Assembly (NCBI RefSeq): GCF_009664975.1
Contig: NZ_WJXB01000005.1
Location: 124,001 to 188,000, forward strand
DNA: 64,000 bases
Direction of reading: 5' to 3'
Source of the DNA: Paenibacillus monticola
Lineage (GTDB): Bacteria > Bacillota > Bacilli > Paenibacillales > Paenibacillaceae
Positions 10,024 through 18,706 of this stretch are shown one piece after another. Each line of letters opens with the position of its first letter. Within the stretch, counting starts at the first letter, position 1. Both the position numbers and the translations under genes were made by a program. The notes under the pieces were generated by a model. It searched no databases and was not told where the DNA came from. It saw nothing but the letters and a program-made list of their open reading frames with translations.

Positions 10024-11305
10024 CTATTCCCTTCCTCTCGATAGGTGAAGCAATCTTGTTGCTGCTTCCCCCATTTGTACTCTGTTCCAGCTTCCCGCGG
10101 TACCCAATGATTTTATCGGCGTCACGACCCAACATCTCCCAGCCTGCACCTTTGACCCGCTCCCACTCCAGCGATGAAAAGAATGAAACCTCAGCAACCG
10201 TCTCTCCAGTATCTGACATGATGAACTTGAGTGATTTATTCTGAACGGACTTGGTATCCACCGTCAGATTCCCATGCCATTCCGGAGAGAACTTGATAAT
10301 GAAGCGGTCCGCAGGATCACGATATTGCTGCGATGTAAAGACCAGACCGTCTTTTCCATCCCACTTGTAATAGGAATTGAAATAAGGGATCGTCTCTGGG
10401 TCAAAATACTCCCAACCCTTCGGTGGCTCAAGCAGGCCAATCTCAATGATGCCATCCCCATCAATATCTTCACTGTCGATACGCTGATCCTTAAAGGTAC
10501 GGGCATCACCAGGGATTACTACACGCAGCATGTTATTCTCCATAACTACCATATAAGTATAAGCAGAATGGGAATCTACTGCGGCATCCAGTACGATACC
10601 TTCTTTGTCCTCGGCAACTTTTCCTGCGACAATATTGTAATAATTATTAAAATAAGGGTCTAGATCGTCCAGCTTATCCAGTACATTGAAACCATCGTTA
10701 TATTGATATGTCGTTATAGTTGCAAATTCATTACGTTTAAAAGAGACCACCGTAATATCTTCAATGCCGTCTTCATTTAAATCATCCATTATATATTTCG
10801 TATAAGGCAGTGTCAGCACTTCTTCCAGTGATCCGCTGGAATAACTGTAGACTACCAGTCCTTTTTCTTCACCGCGGGAATACCCCGTAATAATATCCAG
10901 CTTGCCATCGCCCGTGACATCTTTCAAATCAACCGATTCCAGTACCGTTCCGTCACCATCGAAGACAAGCTTCTTTACCCAGGAATCCCCTTTCTTCTCC
11001 AGTATCATTCCATGTATCTGTACAGCTTCGTCCGGCGTCTCGTAAAAGACTATAGTCTCCATAACTCCATCCTTATTCAGATCTTCAGTGAAGATTGAAC
11101 TGTCGTCGTCATTGGCCGGACGGATCAGTGTAGAGCCTGGTGGATTAAATGAATTAATAGCAGCCATAAGCGTAGCTTTATCTGCAGACAGCTGCGGCAA
11201 TTTCATCTTGGAAACAGGATCACTGATGAAAGTACAACCCGACAGGACGGTTAGCGTCAAGGATACGACCGCAAGGCGCCTCAGACTTCGTATATTCAAT
11301 TTCAT
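10016..11305 (-). CDS. Lipoprotein with FG-GAP/VCBS-like repeats
   Basis: 429 residues. A signal peptide ends in the lipobox LSGC (about 20-23), so the protein should be lipid-anchored outside the cell. Several Asp-rich segments (EDLNKDGVMETI, KDVTGDGKLDII, DDLNEDGIEDIT, EDIDGDGIIEIG) are calcium-binding-like FG-GAP/VCBS repeats and suggest a beta-propeller-like fold. Start at 11305 is preceded by GGAAAGAG. It lies between an ABC ATPase and the two-component genes, so it could be a ligand-sensing partner of the kinase (inference). Confidence 0.8.
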   Translation of the reverse strand: MKLNIRSLRRLAVVSLTLTVLSGCTFISDPVSKMKLPQLSADKATLMAAINSFNPPGSTLIRPANDDDSSIFTEDLNKDGVMETIVFYETPDEAVQIHGMILEKKGDSWVKKLVFDGDGTVLESVDLKDVTGDGKLDIITGYSRGEEKGLVVYSYSSGSLEEVLTLPYTKYIMDDLNEDGIEDITVVSFKRNEFATITTYQYNDGFNVLDKLDDLDPYFNNYYNIVAGKVAEDKEGIVLDAAVDSHSAYTYMVVMENNMLRVVIPGDARTFKDQRIDSEDIDGDGIIEIGLLEPPKGWEYFDPETIPYFNSYYKWDGKDGLVFTSQQYRDPADRFIIKFSPEWHGNLTVDTKSVQNKSLKFIMSDTGETVAEVSFFSSLEWERVKGAGWEMLGRDADKIIGYRGKLEQSTNGGSSNKIASPIERKGIDE

Positions 11306-11326
11306 CACTCTTTCCATGTTCGTAAT

Positions 11327-12052
11327 TCACAGATTGATACGCTCCTGAGAGGTTAGGCGACGTCCTTTAACATCATGTTTGATACGGCCGTCCTCCAGCA
11401 CCCACAGACGCGTTGCATAACGTTCAGCCAATTCTATAGGCAATACCGTCACTATGGTAAGGCCTGTCTCCTTACATAGCTTGCGCAAGGTTTCCATAAC
11501 GCTATCCGCTGATTTCGGATCAAGCCCTGTTACCGGCTCATCTGCCAATATCACCTTGGCACCATGAGTCAATGCACGAGCTATCGCTACACGCTGGCGT
11601 TCTCCGCCGCTGAGCTGGCTCGTCTTCATCTTCGCTTTATCGAGCAGACCAAGCGCATCCAGTTCATCCATCGCGCCCATATAATTGTCTGAGCGCACCC
11701 TACCCGTAACCATACGCCACAATGGGGTCTGAGCAGATTGGCCGATCAACACATTCTTCAATGCCGTTCGGTTGGGGTTCAGCTCCGCATTCTGCTCCAG
11801 ATAAGCCCACTCCCGACGAATCTTGCGTTTACCCCCGAACATATTCCCCAGAATATTGGTACCATCAACCCTGAAATTCCCTCTGTCCCATTTCTCTCGC
11901 AGTGCAAGACAACGCAGCAGCGTGGTTTTGCCGCTTCCGCTACCTCCAAGTAGGGCTACAAGCTCACCTGTTTCTAATTGAAAGCCAATATCTTGCAGAA
12001 CCGGGTTCTTTTCTTCCCCTACTGCTTTGGCTAAATGTTCAACTGTAATCAT
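11327..12052 (-). CDS. ABC transporter ATP-binding protein, PhnC-like
   Basis: 241 residues with Walker A GGSGSGKTT, Q-loop Gln, signature LSGGERQR, and Walker B VILADEP. The closest family feel is PhnC (phosphonate importer ATPase), but no permease or binding-protein gene is adjacent. The position of the switch histidine (LHQ in PhnC) reads VLPIE here, so the catalytic His seems to be missing. It is the first gene of the five-gene operon running to the GNAT gene, with a 21-bp gap to the lipoprotein gene. It may act in signalling rather than transport (inference). Confidence 0.8.
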   Translation of the reverse strand: MITVEHLAKAVGEEKNPVLQDIGFQLETGELVALLGGSGSGKTTLLRCLALREKWDRGNFRVDGTNILGNMFGGKRKIRREWAYLEQNAELNPNRTALKNVLIGQSAQTPLWRMVTGRVRSDNYMGAMDELDALGLLDKAKMKTSQLSGGERQRVAIARALTHGAKVILADEPVTGLDPKSADSVMETLRKLCKETGLTIVTVLPIELAERYATRLWVLEDGRIKHDVKGRRLTSQERINL

Positions 12053-12142
12053 TTATCAGCCTCTCCTGTCCTCATCGTTACTTCTATAGTGTACTCTGAA
12101 AGCGAGATCAAATTCCATGCGATCATTCGTTCTTATCTTACC

Positions 12143-13321
12143 TCAAATTTGCTGCCGTGGCGAGAATAATAACCCCATTAGTCCGAACATGATATATAAA
12201 AGGCCCATTAAAGCAAATACACCACTCCCCCAGCCATATTCCAGCAATAAGCCGCCGACGCCCGGACCTAGAATGCTGCCTATACTATAATGAAAGGAGG
12301 ATACCACATTGGCGGCAGGAAGCAAGTTACGCGGTAAGATATCTGCAGCAAAGCTGAGACCCAATGAGAAAAACGACCCTACCAGTCCACCTGCGAACAT
12401 AAGCAGCACTAATGTCGGCAGGAATCTGTCAGCTGCGAGCGGCAGCAGGGCAAACGCCAACCCTCCACCGACCCCGGAGAGAATCAGAATCTTTTGGCGC
12501 CCATACCGATCACTCCATATCCCGAGCGGAAGCTGCAGCAGCAGCCCTCCAATGCCTGCAAAAGGCAGCAATGCAGCAATCTGATCAGCAGTATAGCCGA
12601 TGCGCAGACCATATACCGGAAAATTACTGTTCAGACTTGCCTCCATATAGCCGTATAAAAGTGCCGGAATTAAGGCATACCATGCGAGACTATAGCTGCG
12701 ACCAAATCGGCGGGCTTGCCCTTCTCCACCTGCCACTTTCTCCGGATGGGAATCTGGCAGCTTCGCGGCAACTAGCAGCAGTACAAGCAGAAATAGAAAG
12801 GCAATCACAAGAAACGGTGCCGCTTGGCCGAAACGCAACAGGCTGATTCCAAGTGGCCCCAAGCTAAAGCCTAGACCATAGGACATCCCGTACAAAGAAA
12901 TATTACGTCCGCGGTGCTCGGATGGTGTCATAAGCAGCACCCATAACTGAGCAGCATAATTAATAGCAGCATCGCCGATCCCTACTAGCAGGCGCAGCAA
13001 GAACCATGCCTTAACGCCCGGAAGCAGCGGAAACAGAAGCAAACTAACGAATACCAGGCTAAGTCCCGCGGCAATCAGTTTTTTGAAACCGATGGCACCA
13101 AGCGTCCGCTCAGCGACCAAAGTCATGCCAAATGAGCCAATATATAAGGCTGCAGCATTCAGCCCGTTGATGGACGAAGTGACCCCTTTTTGCTCCAAAA
13201 GAATGGACAACACAGGAAGCAGCAGCCCTTGGCTGAGTCCTGCAGCGATAATTACGGTAATAAGAATCATGTAATTCCGTTTGCTATTGAGATGAACTGA
13301 TGTTGAATGCCTGTCTGACAC
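12143..13321 (-). CDS. MFS transporter (multidrug-type)
   Basis: 392 residues with about 12 hydrophobic segments and the loop 8-9 copy of the MFS signature (DRYGRQKILI). The GTG start at 13321 has GGGGGAT six bases upstream. The substrate cannot be predicted; the general shape fits drug or metabolite efflux. It is divergent from the ArsR-type regulator gene, separated by 138 bp, which makes control by that regulator possible. Confidence 0.8.
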   Translation of the reverse strand: MSDRHSTSVHLNSKRNYMILITVIIAAGLSQGLLLPVLSILLEQKGVTSSINGLNAAALYIGSFGMTLVAERTLGAIGFKKLIAAGLSLVFVSLLLFPLLPGVKAWFLLRLLVGIGDAAINYAAQLWVLLMTPSEHRGRNISLYGMSYGLGFSLGPLGISLLRFGQAAPFLVIAFLFLLVLLLVAAKLPDSHPEKVAGGEGQARRFGRSYSLAWYALIPALLYGYMEASLNSNFPVYGLRIGYTADQIAALLPFAGIGGLLLQLPLGIWSDRYGRQKILILSGVGGGLAFALLPLAADRFLPTLVLLMFAGGLVGSFFSLGLSFAADILPRNLLPAANVVSSFHYSIGSILGPGVGGLLLEYGWGSGVFALMGLLYIMFGLMGLLFSPRQQI

Positions 13322-13459
13322 GGATGAATCCCCCTATGATCTACAATGGTTATAATAAGTTACGCAATTGGCAAACACGGAACATTATAGTGGACAACCC
13401 TCTTCAAAACAAGAGATAATATATAGAAGTGACGGATTTCTCAGGGGGTGCAAGCTTAC

Positions 13460-14377
13460 ATGAACTATGAATTAAAAATTGATGTATCACCGGTCTATGA
13501 ACTGCTGGACAGTTTCATGTTATATGTAACCAAGAAATGGATGTCGAACCTGGATCTCGGTCCAGACTGGATACGCGATCTGGAAAGTCGAATCCCACCC
13601 CAGAAAGTAACAGAACTGCTGCAGGCATCCGAGTGGCCTTTTGACGATTATGATGTGCTATACGCTTGGACTTACAGCCGGGGTCCAGCTATAAAGGTGC
13701 TGCAATTCTTGGACGAACTGGATGCGGCCTCATTGGAAGATTGCTATCAGCAGACTTTGCCGTTTCTTCCTAACTTCACACTTGAAGAATGCCACCGAAT
13801 TAAATCCGGCTATATTCCGCTCCTGCGACTATGGCATGATCAATATTTCCGTCATGTGGAGAACAAGATTCTGCCGTTATTAATTGCCGATGCCTCAGAG
13901 AAGAAGATGCTTGAGAGCAAGATGGACCCCGAGGCTTTAATCGAGTACGCCTCTAATGGTGTTATCTATGAAGATATTCCAGATCTTAAGACCATTGTAC
14001 TGCTGCCCACGGTACATAATCGACCCATTAATACTTATTGCTTCTACAAAACACTAGTGATGGTTCAGTACCCCGTAGATGTTCCTTTAGATAACGAGGA
14101 TGAGCCTCCTACAATGCTGCTGCGTATGACCAAAGCACTGTCAGATCCAACACGGCTCAGGCTGCTGCGTTATGTCGCCCACGAACCCAAAACGTTATCG
14201 GAGATGCAGTCCGATCTGAACCAGTCCAGGGAAATGCTGATGCACCACCTTATGATCCTGCGGGTGGCCGGCCTGCTGCGCATCCATGTGCGAGGAGAAT
14301 ATAACGAACGCTTCAGTATCCGTCCAGACGGAGCTTCAGAGCTCCAGATGTTCTTAGAATCCTATATTCGTTTATAA
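13460..14377 (+). CDS. ArsR-family-like transcriptional regulator
   Basis: 305 residues. The long N-terminal part (about 1-215) has no motif I recognise and may be a sensor domain. The C-terminal 85 residues form an ArsR-type winged helix: MTKALSDPTRLRLLRYVA, then the helix-turn-helix and the EYNERFSIRP wing. The ATG at 13460 is used because AGGGGGTG lies upstream at workable spacing; the in-frame GTG at 13448 is part of that SD. A HAD gene follows 45 bp downstream. Confidence 0.75.
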   Translation: MNYELKIDVSPVYELLDSFMLYVTKKWMSNLDLGPDWIRDLESRIPPQKVTELLQASEWPFDDYDVLYAWTYSRGPAIKVLQFLDELDAASLEDCYQQTLPFLPNFTLEECHRIKSGYIPLLRLWHDQYFRHVENKILPLLIADASEKKMLESKMDPEALIEYASNGVIYEDIPDLKTIVLLPTVHNRPINTYCFYKTLVMVQYPVDVPLDNEDEPPTMLLRMTKALSDPTRLRLLRYVAHEPKTLSEMQSDLNQSREMLMHHLMILRVAGLLRIHVRGEYNERFSIRPDGASELQMFLESYIRL

Positions 14378-14422
14378 TAACTAAAGACGCACTTAGAGAT
14401 ATAGATTGGAGGAGTGAGCAAC

Positions 14423-15181
14423 ATGAAATATTTAACACAACAAGTTATCTTTGATCTGGATGATACCCTAGTCCATTGCAACAAATATTTCGATCTCATT
14501 CTGGGGCAATATTTAGAAATGATGACTGACTGGTTTCAAGACTTTGAACCCACCACCAGTGAGATCAGGAGTAAACAGACCGAAATTGATGTTGAAACGG
14601 TCAGCTCCAGTGGATTGGCCAGCGACAATTTCCCTAAATCCCTGATTGCTACCTACCGATATTTCTGCGCTAAATATGGCCGGCCGGCCGAATCTTTTCA
14701 GGAGCAGCAATTAATGAAGCTTGGTCTTAGCGTCTATGATCAGGAAATCGAAGCCTATCCAGGCATGGTGGAAACACTCGATACCTTGAAACAAGACGGT
14801 CATGACTTGTATTTATATACCGGCGGGGACGATACCATCCAGCAGCGCAAGATTGAACAGATGAAACTTGATATTTATTTCGATGATCGGATCTATATCC
14901 GCAAGCATAAAAATGTGGAGTCGCTTGAGAGCATACTTTCCTCCCGCAGTTTCGACCGTAAACGGACCTGGATGATTGGCAACTCCTTGCGGACGGACAT
15001 CCTGCCTGCAGTGACTGCCGGCATCAATAGCATCTATTTGAAGCAGCAAAAAGAATGGCTGTACAATCTAATTGAGCTGCAGCATGAAGTACAGCAAGCT
15101 ATTTTGACCATTTCATCCATCAACGAGGTTCCACCAGTTATACGTACAGCCATTCAACAGCAGAATAAAAGTCACGGATAA
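14423..15181 (+). CDS. HAD-family hydrolase
   Basis: 252 residues. HAD motif I is FDLDDTLVH near the N-terminus, motif II is the LYTGG segment, and motif IV is MIGNSLRTDI. A helical cap lies between about 20 and 110. The family dephosphorylates small metabolites; the substrate is unknown. ATG at 14423 preceded by GGAGGAG. Probably co-transcribed with the upstream regulator gene. Confidence 0.8.
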   Translation: MKYLTQQVIFDLDDTLVHCNKYFDLILGQYLEMMTDWFQDFEPTTSEIRSKQTEIDVETVSSSGLASDNFPKSLIATYRYFCAKYGRPAESFQEQQLMKLGLSVYDQEIEAYPGMVETLDTLKQDGHDLYLYTGGDDTIQQRKIEQMKLDIYFDDRIYIRKHKNVESLESILSSRSFDRKRTWMIGNSLRTDILPAVTAGINSIYLKQQKEWLYNLIELQHEVQQAILTISSINEVPPVIRTAIQQQNKSHG

Positions 15182-15278
15182 AGCATTCAAAGCTTAGTGT
15201 TACAAATGACATAGGCTTTCTGCCGCCGGTATGTTTATACTATTTGAGTAGTTTTCATATGGCGCAGGAGGAATGCAA

Positions 15279-16049
15279 ATGAATAAGAAAGCAAATAAGA
15301 ATGTGAACCGGAACAGAAATTCCAAGGGAGTTTCGAACAACAAGAATTTGATGCTCATGCTTTCAGCAGTCGTTGTTGTTATCTTGATTGCGGTATTTTT
15401 CTACTTCAACATCACCAACACACCCACCAAAAACAGCGATTCTTCCGACCTGGATAGTTTACCTAACTACACGGATGTAAAGGGCACTATTGTTGTGGAT
15501 GGGCTGAAATATGAGAAGCAACCCCATCTGGGCAACACTGAGGCCAAGGTAAAGATTATCGAATTCGCAGATTTCAAATGTCCTGCCTGCAAAAAATGGA
15601 CTGAGCAGTATCAAGACACCTTTATTAAGGATTATGTAGACACTGGTAAGGTTGAGTTCTTCTTCATGAACTTCGCCTTCATTGACCGGGACTCCTATCT
15701 TGCTGCAAGTGCGGGTGAGGCTATTTATACGCAAAGCAATGAGAAGTTCTGGGAATATATGCACAAGCTGTACGCCAATCAGGGTGATGAGACCAAAATT
15801 TGGGCAACGCAGAAGTTCATTCTAAAATTCGTTAAAAATAATATTGATGGCATTAATTATAACCAGTTCGAGACAGACCTCAAGAACCAGACCTATATGT
15901 ATGATGTTAAAGAAGATTTCAAAATCGCTGGTTCCTATGGCGTCAATGGTACGCCTAAATTTATGGTCAATGGTGTTTTGCTGCCGGACTCCTCCTACGA
16001 GGGTTTGACTGCGGCTATTGATGCCCAACTGGCTGCGGCGGCAAATTAA
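15279..16049 (+). CDS. Membrane-anchored DsbA-like thiol-disulfide oxidoreductase (BdbD type)
   Basis: 256 residues. A basic N-terminus is followed by one membrane segment (about 24-45), then an extracytoplasmic DsbA-type thioredoxin fold with the redox motif CPAC (FKCPACKKW) and a cis-Pro loop (NGTPKFMVNG). It likely oxidises or repairs disulfides of exported proteins. ATG at 15279 is 7 bases after GCAGGAGG; the ATG at 15273 is too close. No BdbC-like membrane partner is adjacent. It ends at a strong terminator shared with convergent topB. Confidence 0.88.
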   Translation: MNKKANKNVNRNRNSKGVSNNKNLMLMLSAVVVVILIAVFFYFNITNTPTKNSDSSDLDSLPNYTDVKGTIVVDGLKYEKQPHLGNTEAKVKIIEFADFKCPACKKWTEQYQDTFIKDYVDTGKVEFFFMNFAFIDRDSYLAASAGEAIYTQSNEKFWEYMHKLYANQGDETKIWATQKFILKFVKNNIDGINYNQFETDLKNQTYMYDVKEDFKIAGSYGVNGTPKFMVNGVLLPDSSYEGLTAAIDAQLAAAAN

Positions 16050-16077
16050 TTGTTTTTTCGCGATGAACCCCACATGT

Positions 16078-16117
16078 AAAAAGCAAGTCTCCACTACACT
16101 GGAGACTTGCTTTTTTT
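16078..16117. terminator. Bidirectional terminator between the dsbA-like gene and topB
   Basis: Perfect stem AAGCAAGTCTCC with its complement, 8-base loop, flanked by A-run and T-run so it should work for both convergent genes. Confidence 0.9.
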
Positions 16118-16137
16118 GTTGCTATGCTTGTTTATAC

Positions 16138-18396
16138 TTACTCAACTATCAGTTGGCCCGTATCCTTATTGTTCAGCACAAGCTTGCCCTCCAGAGGCGA
16201 TCCATCTTCAGCAGCAAGCTTAAGTTTCCCCGTACGACCTTTCTCAATTAACGCTTTAACCTGCGTGTCACTAAGAATTCGTCCATGATTCTCTTTCCAA
16301 ATCACAAACTTACAGCCTTCTTTATAATGTGAGCAGCCGTAGCCTTTGCGACCCATAAAGATCATCCCGCCACAGCCGGGTCGTGGACAATTTCCGATGA
16401 TGGTTGGGCCTTGGTATGGGGCAGCTGTGCCAACTTCCCCATCCACTTTGCGCTTTCGCGGCGCTACCGGTTTATCCGCTGCTTTACGGGGGGAAGCACT
16501 ACTGCTTCCACCTTTAGCAGTGGTTTTCGTAGAGGGTGTTTCTCCTTCAAAGGAGGTTTTGGCCGCTCGGGATTGCACTCGGACCTTATCTACAATCATG
16601 GAGGCAAACCTTTTGACATTCTCCATAAATTGTCCGTCCGAGGCCGTCCCTCTAGAAATTTCATTCAAGCGGCGCTCCCATTGTCCGGTCATCTCCGGTG
16701 AAGTCAGGAGCTCAATACCGGCCCCGCGAATAAGTTCGATAACCATCCTGCCTTTTTGAGTAAGCGCGATTTTTTTGCCCTGCATTTCGATGTAACCGAC
16801 ATTTTTGAGCCGTTCAATCGTAGCTGCACGTGTAGCAGGAGTGCCCAGTCCTGAGTCCTTCATGGCATCGCGCAGTTCTTCATCCTCAATCTGCTTGCCC
16901 GCACTTTCCATCGCTTTTAGCAAGGTTCCCTCATTAAAATGTTTGGGAGGTTGAGTATCCTTCTCTTTGACTACAGCATCACTACAAAAGATTTCTTCCG
17001 TCGGCGCGATGGAGAATGGCTCGTTGACCTCTATTTCCTCATCCTCTTCATCATCCTTCGACTTCCCCTTAGCAGGCTTTACCTTGTCCTTCTTCTGGTC
17101 CGCATAGATAACTTTCCAGCCCAGGCTTAACAATTCTTTCACTGTAGTTTTGAACTTCTCATCCTCTACGTCGGTAATAACGGTATGCACCTTATATTCT
17201 GCGGCTGGATAGAACTGCGACAGAAAGCGGCGCACGATTAAATCGTACAGCTTTTGTTCATCTGAACTTAAGCCTGAAGGTCTCCGGTTCGTAGGCATGA
17301 TGGCATGGTGATCCTCAACCTTGGTGGGGTTGCAGATGAATTTGTTGCCTTTATGGACCAGATTCCGGTTCGCGCCCTTCACCCATTCGTCATAAGTCGT
17401 TCCTTGCAGCGCCGAAAGTGTTTTGTGCATTTCCGGAATATTGGCTTCCGTCACATAGTTGGAGTTCGTCCGCGGGTACGAGATGGCCTTATGCTTCTCA
17501 TAGAGCGCCTGCGCAATATCCAACGTTTTTTTGGCGGAAAAAGCGTACTTGCCATTCGCCTCCCGCTGCAGCAACGTCAAATCGTAGAGCTTGTTCGGAT
17601 ATTCCTTAGTTTCTTTGACCTCATAAGAGGCTATCCGCCCCGGTTTCCCCTTTACCTTAGCAGCTACAGCCTCCGCCTTCGCCCCATCAGTTAATCGATC
17701 TCCCTGCCACATCCCTTTATAGGTAATGTCATTCTGCGTGAAATGACCTTCCACTTCAAAAAATTTCAGTGACGAGAACGCCTCAATGATCTTCTGGCGG
17801 TCATAGATCAGGGCAAGCACCGGGGTCTGCACTCTACCCACCGACAGCAGCACATTATGCTTCGTGGTGAAGGCACGTGAACCATTCATTCCGATCAGCC
17901 AGTCTGCTTCGCTACGCGCTTTGGCGGCCTTGGTCAGGTTCTCGTACTCTGCCCCATCCTTCAGTTCCTGAAACCCTTTGCGGATCGTCTCCGGCGTCAA
18001 GTCGGAGATCCACAGCCGCTTCACAGGCTGGTCCAGCTGCAAATGCCGCTGAATGAGCGAAAAGATATGTTGTCCTTCCCGCCCGGCATCGCAGGAATTC
18101 ACCAGCAGATCACTGCGTTTAGCTAGCTCACCGATGACCTTAAGCTGGTCTATTGTCCTTGCATTAGGCACCAGCTTGAACGTCTCGGGAATGATTGGCA
18201 GATCATTAATATTCCACTTTTTGTATTTAACATCGTAAGCTTCCGGCTCCGCCAGGCCGATCAGATGCCCGATAGCCCAGGTGATAATGTATTGCTCCCC
18301 TTCGAGATAGGAACGGTAATTCTTGGCCTGCGGTTCTATTGCGGCGGCGATATTCCGCCCCATATCCGGCTTTTCCGCAATAATGAGTATCTTCAA
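16138..18396 (-). CDS. topB: DNA topoisomerase III
   Basis: 752-residue type IA topoisomerase. The TOPRIM domain (about 1-140) has AEKPDMGR and the DxDxxG-like SCDAGREG. The catalytic Tyr lies in the SYPRTNSNYV motif near residue 310. The C-terminus has a zinc-finger-like segment (CPRPGCGG and CSHYKEGC). Start is probably the TTG at 18396, nine bases after AAGGAG; an upstream TTG at 18402 is too close to the SD. It decatenates single-stranded DNA and is monocistronic here. Confidence 0.95.
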   Translation of the reverse strand: MKILIIAEKPDMGRNIAAAIEPQAKNYRSYLEGEQYIITWAIGHLIGLAEPEAYDVKYKKWNINDLPIIPETFKLVPNARTIDQLKVIGELAKRSDLLVNSCDAGREGQHIFSLIQRHLQLDQPVKRLWISDLTPETIRKGFQELKDGAEYENLTKAAKARSEADWLIGMNGSRAFTTKHNVLLSVGRVQTPVLALIYDRQKIIEAFSSLKFFEVEGHFTQNDITYKGMWQGDRLTDGAKAEAVAAKVKGKPGRIASYEVKETKEYPNKLYDLTLLQREANGKYAFSAKKTLDIAQALYEKHKAISYPRTNSNYVTEANIPEMHKTLSALQGTTYDEWVKGANRNLVHKGNKFICNPTKVEDHHAIMPTNRRPSGLSSDEQKLYDLIVRRFLSQFYPAAEYKVHTVITDVEDEKFKTTVKELLSLGWKVIYADQKKDKVKPAKGKSKDDEEDEEIEVNEPFSIAPTEEIFCSDAVVKEKDTQPPKHFNEGTLLKAMESAGKQIEDEELRDAMKDSGLGTPATRAATIERLKNVGYIEMQGKKIALTQKGRMVIELIRGAGIELLTSPEMTGQWERRLNEISRGTASDGQFMENVKRFASMIVDKVRVQSRAAKTSFEGETPSTKTTAKGGSSSASPRKAADKPVAPRKRKVDGEVGTAAPYQGPTIIGNCPRPGCGGMIFMGRKGYGCSHYKEGCKFVIWKENHGRILSDTQVKALIEKGRTGKLKLAAEDGSPLEGKLVLNNKDTGQLIVE

Positions 18397-18632
18397 AAAC
18401 AATCGCTCCTTACCTTTTCGTTCTCAAGTCCAAAATACGTCCAGTAGTCTATTATACCATCAACCTCTGTATTTTCTAATGTATTCCTCAAGAGAGGCAA
18501 GCTCAATTTCTAGTCATGTTACTGTATGATCGCCTGTTTGGCATGAGAAACAAATGATTACTCTTATATATTTATAGCGTTTTTTATATATATTTTCTTC
18601 ATTTTTGTAGATTATCATTTGAAATAAGCAGA

Positions 18633-18660
18633 TTGACCTAATAGATTAATGAAATATAAT
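18633..18660 (+). promoter_or_regulatory. Sigma-A promoter of the first chemoreceptor gene
   Basis: TTGACC (18633-18638), 16-bp spacer, and a perfect TATAAT (18655-18660), 46 bp before the gene's ATG. No sigma-D motif was seen, although many Bacillus chemoreceptors use one. Confidence 0.75.
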
Positions 18661-18706
18661 CCAATTACATTTTTCAGTAATTAATGCAACCAAGGGGGAA
18701 ATCAAC

